In this document: positions 45,239 through 56,379 of the stretch, in pieces
How positions within the stretch are numbered: position 1 is the stretch's first letter
Layout of the letters: the number at the start of each line of letters is the position of its first letter
Origin: Effrenium voratum
Lineage: Eukaryota; Sar; Dinophyceae; Suessiales; Symbiodiniaceae
DNA length: 64,000 bases
NCBI GenBank assembly: GCA_963377175.1
Contig: CAUJNA010002868.1
Span: forward strand, 128,501 to 192,500
Direction: 5' to 3'
Notes under the pieces: model-generated
Database searches by the model: none
Seen by the model: only the letters and a program-made list of their open reading frames with translations
What the model was told of the DNA's origin: nothing
Position numbers and translations under genes: made by a program

Positions 45239-45989
45239 GAATGAAGCAGGCTCCACCTCCTCATGTGTTCCTGCTTTTGCCGCACTTTTCAATGTGCCCA
45301 CTGAATAACCTTGACCGCACATGACTACATCAGTTGTTCAACCGGACAGCCCTGCGCCAGTCCAGCTGCGCCGGTGAATTTGATTTAGGAATCAGCTCTG
45401 ATAACTCACAGACTTGCCACAAACCACGAGGCGCCTTTGCTTGTGGATTGCCTCGTGCACCTCCTGTTTTCCCATTTGGTTTGTAAGCATGTCCCAAATG
45501 CTGACACCGACTTGGTTTGCGTAAAGGGTGAGCAAGACTCTCTAGTCTTTGACTCGCACGCATGGGCCATGAATGCCCATTCAATTTGATTACTTCAGCC
45601 TGCGAATTTTTGTGTGTCTTGGGGTTCACCTTAAACACGGAGAGGGTGCAAAACCTTGCTTTTGCCTTTGCTCCATGTGTACTCGAAGCGGTTTCACATG
45701 CTCATACCGCATGTACTCATAAACATGAGTTGCAACGGGGTGTGGCCAGTTCGTTTTAGCGAAGATTCATATGGCTGCCGCTCAGGCAGAAATTTTCTTG
45801 CAGCTCCCAACATGGAAGCAGCTTCACGTGTGCCCGGGTTTGGCTGCGCGTATCTTCATGGGCTGTACTAGCAGTCATTGTGTGTGCGGCCAACCTGGCC
45901 ACCTATGCCCTTCGGGGCCAACCTGTGAATGTGTCGCATGCTCCTGTGTTCGGGTGTGAGACGCTCCTTAGGGAGAAGAAAACAACAAT
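45239..45989 (+). other. LINE B 3' untranslated region
   Basis: No gene is seen. It is homologous to 24064-24775 with an extra segment near 45258-45295. The terminal block around TGTGAGACGCTCCTTAGGG is identical to that of LINE A. Confidence 0.6.
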
Positions 45990-47196
45990 AAGCATGGGAG
46001 GTTGGCAATGATGGGAGCACTCGGAATGCTGACACAGAGCCTGGTGACCCTTCCCGGCATGGAAGGTGTGCCCAAGGATGTGACAGCGGCCACCGTGGGC
46101 AACGGGCAAGTTGGCTTCCTGCTGACCATTGGCATCATTGCTGTTCTGGAGGCGACCGTTTTCGTGCAGGATGAGAGCAAGGAGCCCGGAAACTTTGGCA
46201 ATCCGCTTCCTTGGTTCGACGACTATTCCGACGAGATGCGCTCTCGAGCTTTGGAGGCATTTGTATTGTTTGCAATTGCTTTGTGGTTCTTGTTTGCGGT
46301 GCTTGATTACTATGTATCTTTGTTGTTCAGTTTTGCTGTAGCACGTATGGTTTTGATTTTCTTTTGGGGTCTGCTGGCAAACCTTCTGTGAATCTTGAAG
46401 ATGGCACATTTGTGGTGATGTGTTGATGTGCATTTCAAGGTGTTTCTGTGCTTATGGTGTGTGGACGTGTTGATGTTTGTTTCTCCGGCATGCGTGGCGC
46501 GTGGCTCGTGTTCAAAGTGTGCAAGTGCAGCAGAGGAGAGATCAACAACGGCCGCATCGCAATGTTTGCGGCAATCGGGCAGATTGCGGCCGGCCTATAC
46601 ACCGGCAAGTCAGGCATTGAACAGTTTGGAGTGTAAGCATGTTTAGCGTAGTATGCGCTTGCTTGCAACTTTCAATATCTTGAACTATTTTCGCAGGTTT
46701 CAGCTTTCTGCACCAAGTTGGAAAGCGTGAGTCCGGGCGGGTCTCATACCTGCAATTTTCTGGCGACAGGAGCTTGTGCTTGGAAGAGAGCTGAGTCTAA
46801 GAGCTGTTAGCATGTGTGGCATGAAGGTGGTTAGCCATCAAAAGCACCGTTCTTCCAAGCACACAGCGGTGCACATGTGCACCGGTGCGCCTATTGCGCG
46901 CAATGCACGCCAAGAGACGGAAACAAGAGTCAGCAGGAGTCGGCGTTTGCATGTTGCACATACCAGTATTATCAAGCAACCAATTCGGGTTGGCCAAGCA
47001 TGGACAGATGGCCATGGGTTCCTCATTTAGTAAGATGATGTTACGATAAAGGCGAATCACATCGAATCATGTGTTGCACCTTTCATTTTTGCCAATGCGC
47101 ATGTTGGCGGCTCCCCATGCATTCGCTCGCTGCTGTTTGCTCCGGAGCTGTAGGCAGTTGTTGAACCTCTCTTTGGATTACTTGACTACTTGACTC

Positions 47197-48191
47197 ATGG
47201 CATCCATGAAGAGCATGTTGGCCGCGAGCGTGCTGGCCTTGCCTGCGGATGCCTTTGTGGCGCCAACTTCTCAGCAGGTCTCCGGGCTTCGAGGAACTGC
47301 GCCATCGGCATTTGGCAGCGCCTCAGGATCGGGCATTGCCACGTTCTCGATGCTGGCGGCTTCTGGCGTCTCGGGCGCAGCTATGATGAGCTTTGCAAGG
47401 CCAAGCGCCCGCAAGGCCAAGGTGGTCTGCAACTTCAGCAAGGAAGCGCAGATTGGTGCCATGGAGCCGGTGGGCTTCTTTGACCCCGCAGGATTCTGCA
47501 CGGATGAGGCTGCTTTCAAGGACTTGCGCGCAAAGGAGATTAAGCATGGGAGGTTGGCAATGATGGGAGCACTCGGAATGCTGACACAGAGCCTGGTGAC
47601 CCTTCCCGGCATGGAAGGTGTGCCCAAGGATGTGACGGCGGCCACCGTGGGCAACGGGCAAGTTGGCTTCCTGCTGACCATTGGCATCATTGCTGTTCTG
47701 GAGGCGGCCGTTTTCGTGCAGGATGAGAGCAAGGAGCCCGGAAACTTTGGCAATCCGCTTCCTTGGTTCGACGACTATTCCGACGAGATGCGCTCTCGAG
47801 CTTTGGAGGCATTTATAATGTTGTCTGCAATTGCTTTGTGGTTCTTGTTTGCGGTGCTTGATTACTATGTATCTTTGTTGTTCAGTTTTGCTGTAGCACG
47901 TGTGGTTTTGATTTTCTTTTGGGGTCTGCTGGCAAACCTTCTGTGAATCTTGAAGATGGCACATTTGTGGTGATGTGTTGATGTGCATTTCAACGTGTTT
48001 CTGTGCTTATGGTGTGTGGACGTGTTGATGTTTGTTCCTCCGGCATGCGTGGCGCGTGGCTCGTGTTCAAAGTGTGCAAGTGCAGCAGAGGAGAGATCAA
48101 CAACGGCCGCATCGCAATGTTTGCGGCAATGAGGCAGATTGCGGCCGGCCTATACACCGGCAAGTCAGGCATTGAACAGTTTGGATTGTAA
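47197..48191 (+). CDS. LHC copy 18, intact
   Basis: Exon 1 is 47197-47797 and exon 2 is 48091-48191. It differs by Phe40 (SAFGSASG), Ala171 (VLEAAVFV), AAMRQ in place of AAIGQ in helix 3, and a Leu end (FGL). The Arg inside helix 3 could disturb packing. Confidence 0.88.
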
Positions 48192-48751
48192 GCATGTTTA
48201 GCGTAGTATGCGCTTGCTTGCAACTTTCAATATCTTGAACTATTTTCGCAGGTTTCAGCTTTCTGCACCAAGTTGGAAAGCGTGAGTCCGGGCGGGTCTC
48301 ATACCTGCAATTTTCTGGCGACAGGAGCTTGTGCTTGGAAGAGAGCTGAGTCTAAGAGCTGTTAGCATGTGTGGCATGGAGGTGGTTAGCCATCAAAAGC
48401 ACCGTTCTTCCACGCACACAGCGGTGCACATGTGCACCGGCGCGCCTATTGCGCGCAATGCACGCCAAGAGACGGAAACAAGAGTCGGCAGGAGTCGGCG
48501 TCTGCATGTTGCACATACCAGTATTATCAAGCAACCAATTCGGGTTGGCCAAGCATGGACAGATGGCCATGGGTTCCTCATTTAGTTAGATGATGTTACG
48601 ATACAGGCGAATCACATCGAATCATGTGTTGCACCTTTCTTTTTTGCCAATGCGCATGTTGGCGGCTCCCCATGCATTCGCTCGCTGCTGTTTTCTCCGG
48701 AGCTGTAGGCAGTTGTTGAACCTCTCTTTGGATTACTTGACTACTTGACTC

Positions 48752-49743
48752 ATGGCATCCATGAAGAGCATGTTGGCTGCGAGCGTGCTGGCCTTGCCTG
48801 CGGATGCCTTTGTGGCGCCAACTTCTCAGCAGGTCTCCGGGCTTCGAGGAACTGCGCCATCGGCATCTGGCAGCGCCTCAGGATCGGGCATTGCCACGTT
48901 CTCGATGCTGGCGGCTTCTGGCGTCTCGGGCGCAGCTATGATGAGCTTTGCAAGGCCAAGCGCCCGCAAGGCCAAGGTGGTCTGCAACTTCAGCAAGGAA
49001 GCGCAGATTGGTGCCATGGAGCCGGTGGGCTTCTTTGACCCCGCAGGATTCTGCACGGATGAGGCTGCTTTCAAGGACTTGCGCGCAAAGGAGATTAAGC
49101 ATGGGAGGTTGGCAATGATGGGAGCACTCGGAATGCTGACACAGAGCCTGGTGACCCTTCCCGGCATGGAAGGTGTGCCCAAGGATGTGACGGCGGCCAC
49201 CGTGGGCAACGGGCAAGTTGGCTTCCTGCTGACCATTGGCATCATTGCTGTTCTGGAGGCGACCGTTTTCGTGCAGGATGAGAGCAAGGAGCCCGGAAAC
49301 TTTGGCAATCCGCTTCCTTGGTTCGACGACTATTCCGACGAGATGCGCTCTCGAGCTTTGGAGGCATTTGTATTGTTTGCAATTGCTTTGTGGTTCTTGT
49401 TTGCGGTGCTTGATTACTATGTATCTTTGTTGTTCAGTTTTGCTGTAGCACGTGTGGTTTTGATTTTCTTTTGGGGTCTGCTGGCAAACCTTCTGTGAAT
49501 CTTGAAGATGGCACATTTGTGGTGATGTGTTGATGCGCATTTCAACGTGTTTCTGTGCTTATGGTGTGTGGACGTGTTGATGTTTGTTCCTCCGGCATGC
49601 GTGGCGCGTGGCTCGTGTTCAAAGTGTGCAAGTGCAGCAGAGGAGAGATCAACAACGGCCGCATCGCAATGTTTGCGGCAATCGGGCAGATTGCGGCCGG
49701 CCTATACACCGGCAAATCAGGCATTGAACAGTTTGGAGTGTAA
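48752..49743 (+). CDS. LHC copy 19, intact
   Basis: Exon 1 is 48752-49352 and exon 2 is 49643-49743. The protein equals the consensus with Val92. The intron lacks three bases at its start (GTATTGTTTGC), as in copy 17. Confidence 0.92.
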
Positions 49744-50303
49744 GCATGTTTAGCGTAGTATGCGCTTGCTTGCAACTTTCAATATCTTGAACTATTTTCG
49801 CAGGTTCCAGCTTTCTGCACCAAGTTGGAAAGCGTGAGTCCGGGCGGGTCTCATACCTGCAATTTTCTGGCGACAGGAGCTTGTGCTTGGAAGAGAGCTG
49901 AGTCTAAGAGCTGTTAGCATGTGTGGCATGGAGGTGGTTAGCCATCAAGAGCACCGTTCTTCCAAGCACACAGCGGTGCACATGTGCACCGGTGCGCCTA
50001 TTGCGCGCAATGCACGCCAAGAGACGGAAACAAGAGTCGGCAGGAGTCGGCGTCTGCATGTTGCACATACCAGTATTATCAAGCAATCAATTCGGGTTGG
50101 TCAAGCATGGACAGATGGCCATGGGTTCCTCATTTAGTTAGATGACGTTACGATAAAGGAGAATCACATCGAATCATGTGTTGCACCTTTCTTTTTTGCC
50201 AATGCGCATGTTGGCGGCTCCCCATGCATTCGCTCGCTGCTGTTTGCTCCGGAGCTGTAGGCAGTTGTTGAACCTCTCTTTGGATTTCTTGACTACTTGA
50301 CTC

Positions 50304-51298
50304 ATGGCATCCATGAAGAGCATGTTGGCTGCGAGCGTGCTGGCCTTGCCTGCGGATGCCTTTGTGGCGCCAACTTCTCAGCAAGTCTCCGGGCTTCGAG
50401 GAACTGCGCCATCGGCATCTGGCAGCGCCTCAGGATCGGGCATTGCCACGTTCTCGATGCTGGCGGCTTCTGGCGTCTCGGGCGCAGCTATGATGAGCTT
50501 TGCAAGGCCAAGCGCCCGCAAGGCCAAGGTGGTCTGCAACTTCAGCAAGGAAGCGCAGATTGGTGCCATGGAGCCGGTGGGCTTCTTTGACCCCGCAGGA
50601 TTCTGCACGGATGAGGCTGCTTTCAAGGACTTGCGCGCAAAGGAGATTAAGCATGGGAGGTTGGCAATGATGGGAGCACTCGGAATGCTGACACAGAGCC
50701 TGGTGACCCTTCCCGGCATGGAAGGTGTGCCCAAGGATGTGACGGCGGCCACAGTGGGCAACGGGCAAGTTGGCTTCCTGCTGACCATTGGCATCATTGC
50801 TGTTCTGGAGGCGACCGTTTTCGTGCAGGATGAGAGCAAGGAGCCCGGAAACTTTGGCAATCCGCTTCCTTGGTTCGACGACTATTCCGACGAGATGCGC
50901 TCTCGAGCTTTGGAGGCATTTGTAATGTTGTTTGGAATTGCCTTGCAGTTCTTGTTTGCGGTGCTTGATTACTATGTATCTTTGTTGTTCAGTTTTGCTG
51001 TAGCACGTATGGTTTTGATTTTCTTTTGGGGTCTGCTGGCGAACCTTCTGTGAATCTTGAAGATGGCACATTTGTGGTGATGTGTTGATGTGCATTTCAA
51101 CGTGTTTCTGTGCTTATGGTGTGTGGACGTGTTGATGTTTGTTCCTCCGGCATGCGTGGCGCGTGGCTCGCGTGCAAAGTGAACAAGTGCAGCAGAGGAG
51201 AGATCAACAACGGCCGCATCGCAATGTTTGCGGCAATCGGGCAGATTGCGGCCGGCCTATACACCGGGAAGTCAGGCATTGAACAGTTTGGATTGTAA
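50304..51298 (+). CDS. LHC copy 20, intact
   Basis: Exon 1 is 50304-50904 and exon 2 is 51198-51298, ending FGL. The sequence after the possible second intron reads GCG TCA GTC, so a spliced C-terminus would be of the long form, unlike its neighbours. Confidence 0.92.
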
Positions 51299-51857
51299 GC
51301 ATGTTTAGCGTAGTATGCGCTTGCTTTCCATTTTCAGAATCTTGAACTATTTTCGCAGGTGCCAGCTTTCTGCACCAAGTTGGAAAGCGTCAGTCTGGCG
51401 GGTCTCATACCTGCAATTTTCTGGCGACAGGAGCTTGTGCTTGGAAGAGAGCTGAGTCTGAGAGCTGTTAGCACGTGTGGCATGAAAGTGGTTGGCCATC
51501 AAAAGCACCGTTCTTCCAAGCACACAGCGGTGCACATGTGCACCGGTGCGCCTATTGCGCGCAATGCACGCCAAGAGACGGAAACAAGAGTCGGCAGGAG
51601 TCGGCGTCTGCGTGTTGCACATACCAGTATTATCAAGCAATCAATTCGGGTTGGTCAAGCATGGACAGATGGCCATGGGTTCCTCATTTAGTAAGATGAC
51701 GTTACGATAAAGGCGAATCACATCGAATCATGTGTTGCACCTTTCTTTTTTGCCAATGCGCATGTTGGCGGCTCCCCATGCATTCGCTCGCTGCTGTTTG
51801 CTCCGGAGCTGTAGGCAGTTGTTGAACCTCTCTTTGGATTACTTGACTACTTGACTC

Positions 51858-52852
51858 ATGGCATCCATGAAGAGCATGTTGGCTGCGAGCGTGCTGGCCT
51901 TGCCTGCGGATGCCTTTGTGGCGCCAACTTCTCAGCAGGTCTCTGGGCTTCGAGGAACTGCGCCATCGGCATCTGGCAGCGCCTCAGGATCGGGCATTGC
52001 CACGTTCTCGATGCTGGCGGCTTCTGGCGTCTCGGGCGCAGCTATGATGAGCTTTGCAAGGCCAAGCGCCCGCAAGGCCAAGGTGGTCTGCAACTTCAGC
52101 AAGGAAGCGCAGATTGGTGCCATGGAGCCGGTGGGCTTCTTTGACCCCGCAGGATTCTGCACGGATGAGGCTGCTTTCAAGGACTTGCGCGCAAAGGAGA
52201 TTAAGCATGGGAGGTTGGCAATGATGGGAGCACTCGGAATGCTGACGCAGAGCCTGGTGACCCTTCCCGGCATGGAAGGTGTGCCCAAGGATGTGACGGC
52301 GGCCACCGTGGGCAACGGGCAAGTTGGCTTCCTGCTGACCATTGGCATCATTGCTGTTCTGGAGGCGACCGTTTTCGTGCAGGATGAGAGCAAGGAGCCC
52401 GGAAACTTTGGCAATCCGCTTCCTTGGTTCGACGACTATTCCGACGAGATGCGCTCGCGAGCTTTGGAGGCATTTGTAATGTTGTTTGGAATTGCCTTGC
52501 AGTTCTTGTTTGCGGTGCTTGATTACTATGTATCTTTGTTGTTCAGTTTTGCTGTAGCACGTATGGTTTTGATTTTCTTTTGGGGTCTGCTGGCGAACCT
52601 TCTGTGAATCTTGAAGATGGCACATTTGTGGTGATGTGTTGATGTGCATTTCAACGTGTTTCTGTGCTTATGGTGTGTGGACGTGTTGATGTTTGTTCCT
52701 CCGGCATGCGTGGCGCGTGGCTCGTGTTCAAAGTGTGCAAGTGCAGCAGAGGAGAGATCAACAACGGCCGCATCGCAATGTTTGCGGCAATCGGGCAGAT
52801 TGCGGCCGGCCTATACACCGGCAAGTCAGGCATTGAACAGTTTGGATTGTAA
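51858..52852 (+). CDS. LHC copy 21, last unit, intact
   Basis: Exon 1 is 51858-52458 and exon 2 is 52752-52852, ending FGL. The donor region reads CGCTCGCGAGC, still giving MRSR plus GA. The following spacer is shortened and diverges after about 53060; it still has the 18-bp palindrome with one change (GCATATGTGC). Confidence 0.92.
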
Positions 52853-53110
52853 GCATGTTCAGCGTAGTATGCGCTTGCTTGCAACTTTTAATATCTTGAA
52901 CTATTTTCGCAGGTACCAGCTTTCTGCACCAAGTTGGAAAGCTCAAGTCCGGCAGGTACCTGCAATTTTCTTGCGACTGGAGCTTGTTCTTGGAAGAGAG
53001 CTGAGTCTAAGAGCTGTTAGTGTGAGCCATGATAAGCACCGCTCTTCCAAGCACACAGCGGTGCATATGTGCACCGGCGCGCCTATTGCGCGCAATGCAA
53101 ACCAAGAGAC

Positions 53111-53549
53111 GGAAGCATAAAGAGTCGGCAGGAGTTTGTGGTTTCGTAGCAGGCTTCTCCTTTTTGAGGTGGCTTCCATGTGGGGGAGGGCTTTGAGAGC
53201 AAAATTAGTTCAACTGGCAGGTCCCCTGCTTTCGGTGAGGCCACTCGTATCAATACAGTAAGAAGACGAGAGCCGAGATACAGTCATCAACGGCGCCCAT
53301 ACGTGCCCAGACAATCTTATAACCTTCAAGAGGCCAGGAGTGGTGCAAACGGGCAAGCACGTCGTTTGCACCCCGCAGGGCCCTGGGTGCCAGCTGAGAT
53401 TGTCTTGTTTCCCTTTAAGACAGAAAAAAAAGACAAAGCCACAGATATTGCCCGTGTCTTCACCGAACCTGAACTGAACAAACCCAAGAAAGGGTGCCCC
53501 GAACACACAGTCATGGGTCGCAGTCTCTTCGGCCTTCAGCTTGGCTCAG
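53111..53549. other. Right flank of the array, nothing recognised
   Basis: Sequence unlike the array begins here. A tRNA-like D-arm word near 53208 has no matching T-arm. No gene is seen before the PAS-like exon at 53550. Confidence 0.4.
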
Positions 53550-53627
53550 GTGCTGTTCCTGGCCTCCAGCTGCCCAAGCGCCAGCAGTCGCGACAGCTGG
53601 GGTGTGCTGTACATCGCCCAGGATGTG
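53550..53627 (+). CDS. Possible exon: end of a PAS domain
   Basis: Following TTGGCTCAG, 26 GC-rich codons include VLFLASS and end GVLYIAQDV. This resembles the last two strands of a PAS domain, which typically end GVLxxGQDIT. A GT donor could follow at 53628. It fits as an upstream exon of the PAS gene at 56380, but linkage is inferred. Confidence 0.4.
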
Positions 53628-54510
53628 GTTCGGCCAACTCGGCCTGCTGTTGGGCTGTTGGTTGGGCTGGGCTGGCTGTCTGGGCTGTTGGGTGAAGGGC
53701 GCTGTGGGGTTGTTGGGCTGTTGGGTGTTCGGTTCGGTCGAGATGTCCATGGGCCGGTGCGGACAGTCCATTGTTTTGCTCATGAAAACCCGGAACCCAC
53801 GAGTTTGCGCATGTGGCAATGGCAAAAGTAAGACCGCCGAATGTGCCACGGTCGAGGCCGTTCGGATTTTTTGGAGGTTCCCCTGAATGGAGCCACTATA
53901 ACGCGCACTGGGAGTCTAGGGCGCGGCAAATGGGGCCCGAGTTCTGATTTGTTGGCCAACCGCCATGTTTCGCCCGGCTTCGGGCGATCTTTTGCAGGAT
54001 GAGAAGGGCTGGGTCAATCACCAATGTTCCTCCCATGAATTGTTCCAGAATCGATGATAGATCATCCACAATTCAGCTAAAGACATGATATTGACATACT
54101 AGGGGAATGAGTGTGAATGATTCAGCCGTGATTAAGGAACGTGGATAACTTCACAATTGCTCGCTTCGTGTCATGTTCGCCAGGAAGAAGCATGTTTGTC
54201 TCACGGTGATGTTCCCTCCCATTTCGTTGTTGACGAACGTCCGTAGCTCCAAGGGCGGCTGTGTGTCCAAAACGAAATCCATGGGAGGAGGCAGATGCAA
54301 AACGGGGGGTGGCGGGGGGGAGGGGGAGAATCTAAGATGCCAAGTTGCTGAGTTGTGGTGAAGCCTGAAGACCGCAGTCTCCCTGATTTGCACCGGAAAC
54401 CGGGTGATCTTAACAGCTTGAAGTTTTCTGAACACGCAAGCGGCTAAACGTCTTGGTGCTGCTGGGCTCAGTGCCGTCAGCTGCTTCGATCGGCTCTCGC
54501 GCGCTCGCAG
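53628..54510. other. Intron-like sequence with GGCTGTTGG repeats
   Basis: Positions 53640-53740 repeat GGCTGTTGG-like words. The rest is non-coding, with a G-run (GGGGGGTGGCGGGGGGGAGG) near 54303. Confidence 0.4.
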
Positions 54511-54576
54511 GAGTTGACTGATGTGCTGAAAAGCTCTCAGTCAGAGCTCACCATGCAGGACAGGCTCATACGCCCC
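54511..54576 (+). CDS. Possible exon: linker after a PAS domain
   Basis: After CTCGCAG the frame reads ELTDVLKSSQSELTMQ, a charged helix of the type that joins two PAS domains (DVTEL... followed by a helical connector). The end is not defined. The call rests on context and the AG-G acceptor. Confidence 0.25.
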
Positions 54577-56379
54577 TCGGCCTTGCAGTTACGGATTGCC
54601 GTGCCAAATAGCTTTGCGTGGGTCCAAAGCAAACCAAGAGGGGTGGAATTGTAATGCCCAGATGTCTAGTGGGTGTCGTTTCTTCATGTTTTTTGGGGAT
54701 GGGCTTTCCCCTCAAGGCCAATCAAAAAAAACAGGTGCCCTTTGTTCACGGGGCCACCGGAGGTCTGATGTCGGATACATCAACCTGGCGGAGGGAGGCT
54801 TTGCCTCCCCCAAAAGTGAAGGATCACCTCAAAAGTTGGAGCGCCCCCGCTACTAACCAAGCAGGGATGTAGTTATCCCGCCCATTTGTCTGCTGATCTG
54901 CTCAAGCTGTCATGCTCTCCACACCCCACAAGTGCATGGCTTTCTGGTTTTGTACCGCGCCAGGCGATTGAACGTTAGCGAGGGAACTGGATATTGTATG
55001 GGCATGCCTTGTTTGGGCACCCTGCCTTGGTCATTTGAAAGGGGCGCAAGCGGGAAACCACCCATTTTGGCGGGACCCCCCCCCCATTTCGCGAAAACCT
55101 CCGGACAAAACCAAATCCAGCCATGTGCTCCAAGCTGCAGTCTGGATCCGGACGGTTCCTTTGAGTCTACTTGGAACAGACAGACGGATGGCTCCGCGTC
55201 CTCTAGGAACGGAGACATCTCCCTGCAAGCAGCCCATCCCAGGAGCTGTGAACGCACCCCTCATAGCGGTGGACAGGCACGGCTGTGTGGAGGAGCCTCA
55301 CTCGATCCGGCCAAGACAAAAGGGACCTGTTTGGTTTGATGTTGTGAGGTACTGAACTTGAACAAAAGGTATTGTACCCCCCCAGCCCACCGTGTCCCCA
55401 CTGAGGTGGAAACATCGGTGCCGGTTCCTCAAGCTGAAAAGGATTTGGAAGACTAAGCACCACCCAGGCCAACTTGGGCCGAAACCCAAAGGGGCAAACA
55501 GAGAATTGGTTCCCTTGACAACATCCCCAAGAAGTGCCCAAGACCTTGCCGTTGGGCCTTGGCTAAAGGACTGGGCAGGGGGAGTTGGTACCCTGGGCCC
55601 GAGAGACAAGACCATATTGGGCATGGGTGGTATGGGTCAAAAACATTCAGCACCAGGAATTGGACCGCAGGTTTTAGCCCGTGGCAACCCATTCGCCGAT
55701 CGGGCAACCCATTTTGAGTATATTTTTTTGACCCACTCCCATCTTGGCATGAAACAGCAATCTCAAGTTTGGTACACAAATTTCTCAAGATGTCAACAGG
55801 GTCCCTTGAATGTACAGCATTGGTTTGTTTGAACGGGTGCCCTGCCAATATGGGTCCTTTCAGCCTTTCAACTGCAAACCAGAGGGAAAAAGCATCCATT
55901 TTGGAGGCTCGCATCATCCCGCACACAGAGGCAAACACACGCGTGGAGAGAGAGAGAGAGAACCAAAAGGACAACCATGCCCAAACAACAACCAACACCC
56001 ATTTACCAGGTCATCAAAGGGGTACCAACTAAAAGCAAACAAACAAACAAACAAACAAACAAACAAACAAACAACAGAAGACAAGGCCAATTTGGCAAAC
56101 CCTTTCCCAGACCCTCCAAAAGGTTGCAGTTTTAGTGGAAGCCACCCGTCAGCTGCAACCTCAGACAAAAATCCAGTGATGCCCAAATCCCCAGGTGCCA
56201 AAAAGGGTACCAACTTCCAAAAGCAAAACGGAAAGCACCAAGTCAGAGCCACCAAGTTGGGTTGAACCCCCAAAAAAAACAAAATAGAAAGAAAACACTA
56301 AAAACCCGAAAACACCGAAAAAGAGCCACCACTTTGGTTGAACCCCTTTTTTTTTGAGGGGCCAGAATTTTCATGCCAG
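54577..56379. other. Intron-like sequence, nothing firm
   Basis: It is composed of AT- and G-rich patches and a simple repeat (CAAA)n at about 56034-56072. No exon with coding character was found, although the start of the second PAS domain should lie here if the gene is continuous. Confidence 0.4.
56031..56072. repeat. (AAAC)n microsatellite
   Basis: About nine repeats of CAAA/AAAC are visible. Confidence 0.9.

Larger units (their letters stand above)
43266..45989 (+). mobile_element. LINE B, 5'-truncated, with 17-bp target duplication
   Basis: AAGCATGGGAGGTTGGC occurs at 43249-43265 and again at 45990-46006, a perfect target-site duplication; the preceding T may extend it to 18. The insert begins inside the post-RT coding region and ends with AAAACAACAAT, so it is a typical 5'-truncated product of target-primed reverse transcription. 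Its 3' junction is at exactly the same LHC base as that of LINE A. Confidence 0.93.
42904..46636 (+). pseudogene. LHC copy 17: LINE insertion in exon 1
   Basis: The 5' piece of exon 1 is 42904-43265. LINE B with its duplicated target occupies 43266-45989. The exon resumes at 45990 with the duplicated bases and ends at 46245; exon 2 is 46536-46636. Apart from the insertion both exon pieces are undamaged, so this interruption looks younger than that of copy 5. Confidence 0.93.
9579..53110 (+). repeat. Tandem array of 21 light-harvesting protein gene units (about 1.55 kb period)
   Basis: Unit starts (ATG) are 9794, 11345, 16781, 18329, 19875, 25981, 27528, 28936, 30477, 32004, 33535, 35070, 36608, 38259, 39804, 41349, 42904, 47197, 48752, 50304 and 51858. 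Uninterrupted spacing is 1527-1555 bp, or 1651 where a 108-nt internal duplication occurs. Each unit has exon 1 (601 nt), a first intron near 290 nt, exon 2 (about 100 nt) and a spacer near 550 nt. Array homology begins in a degraded spacer at about 9579 and fades after about 53110. Coding parts are nearly identical between distant units, pointing to gene conversion or recent expansion. Confidence 0.95.

Noticed and set aside
9579..53110. CRISPR-like regularly spaced repeats
   Set aside because: The period is 1.5 kb and the units are coding genes.
53200..53290. Possible tRNA gene (GTTCAACTGGCAGG)
   Set aside because: There is a D-arm-like word but no acceptor stem pairing and no T-arm at the right distance.
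55890..55912. CCATTTTGGAGGCTCG resembling the dinoflagellate spliced leader
   Set aside because: It has an insertion and a mismatch, no gene follows, and a chance match is likely.
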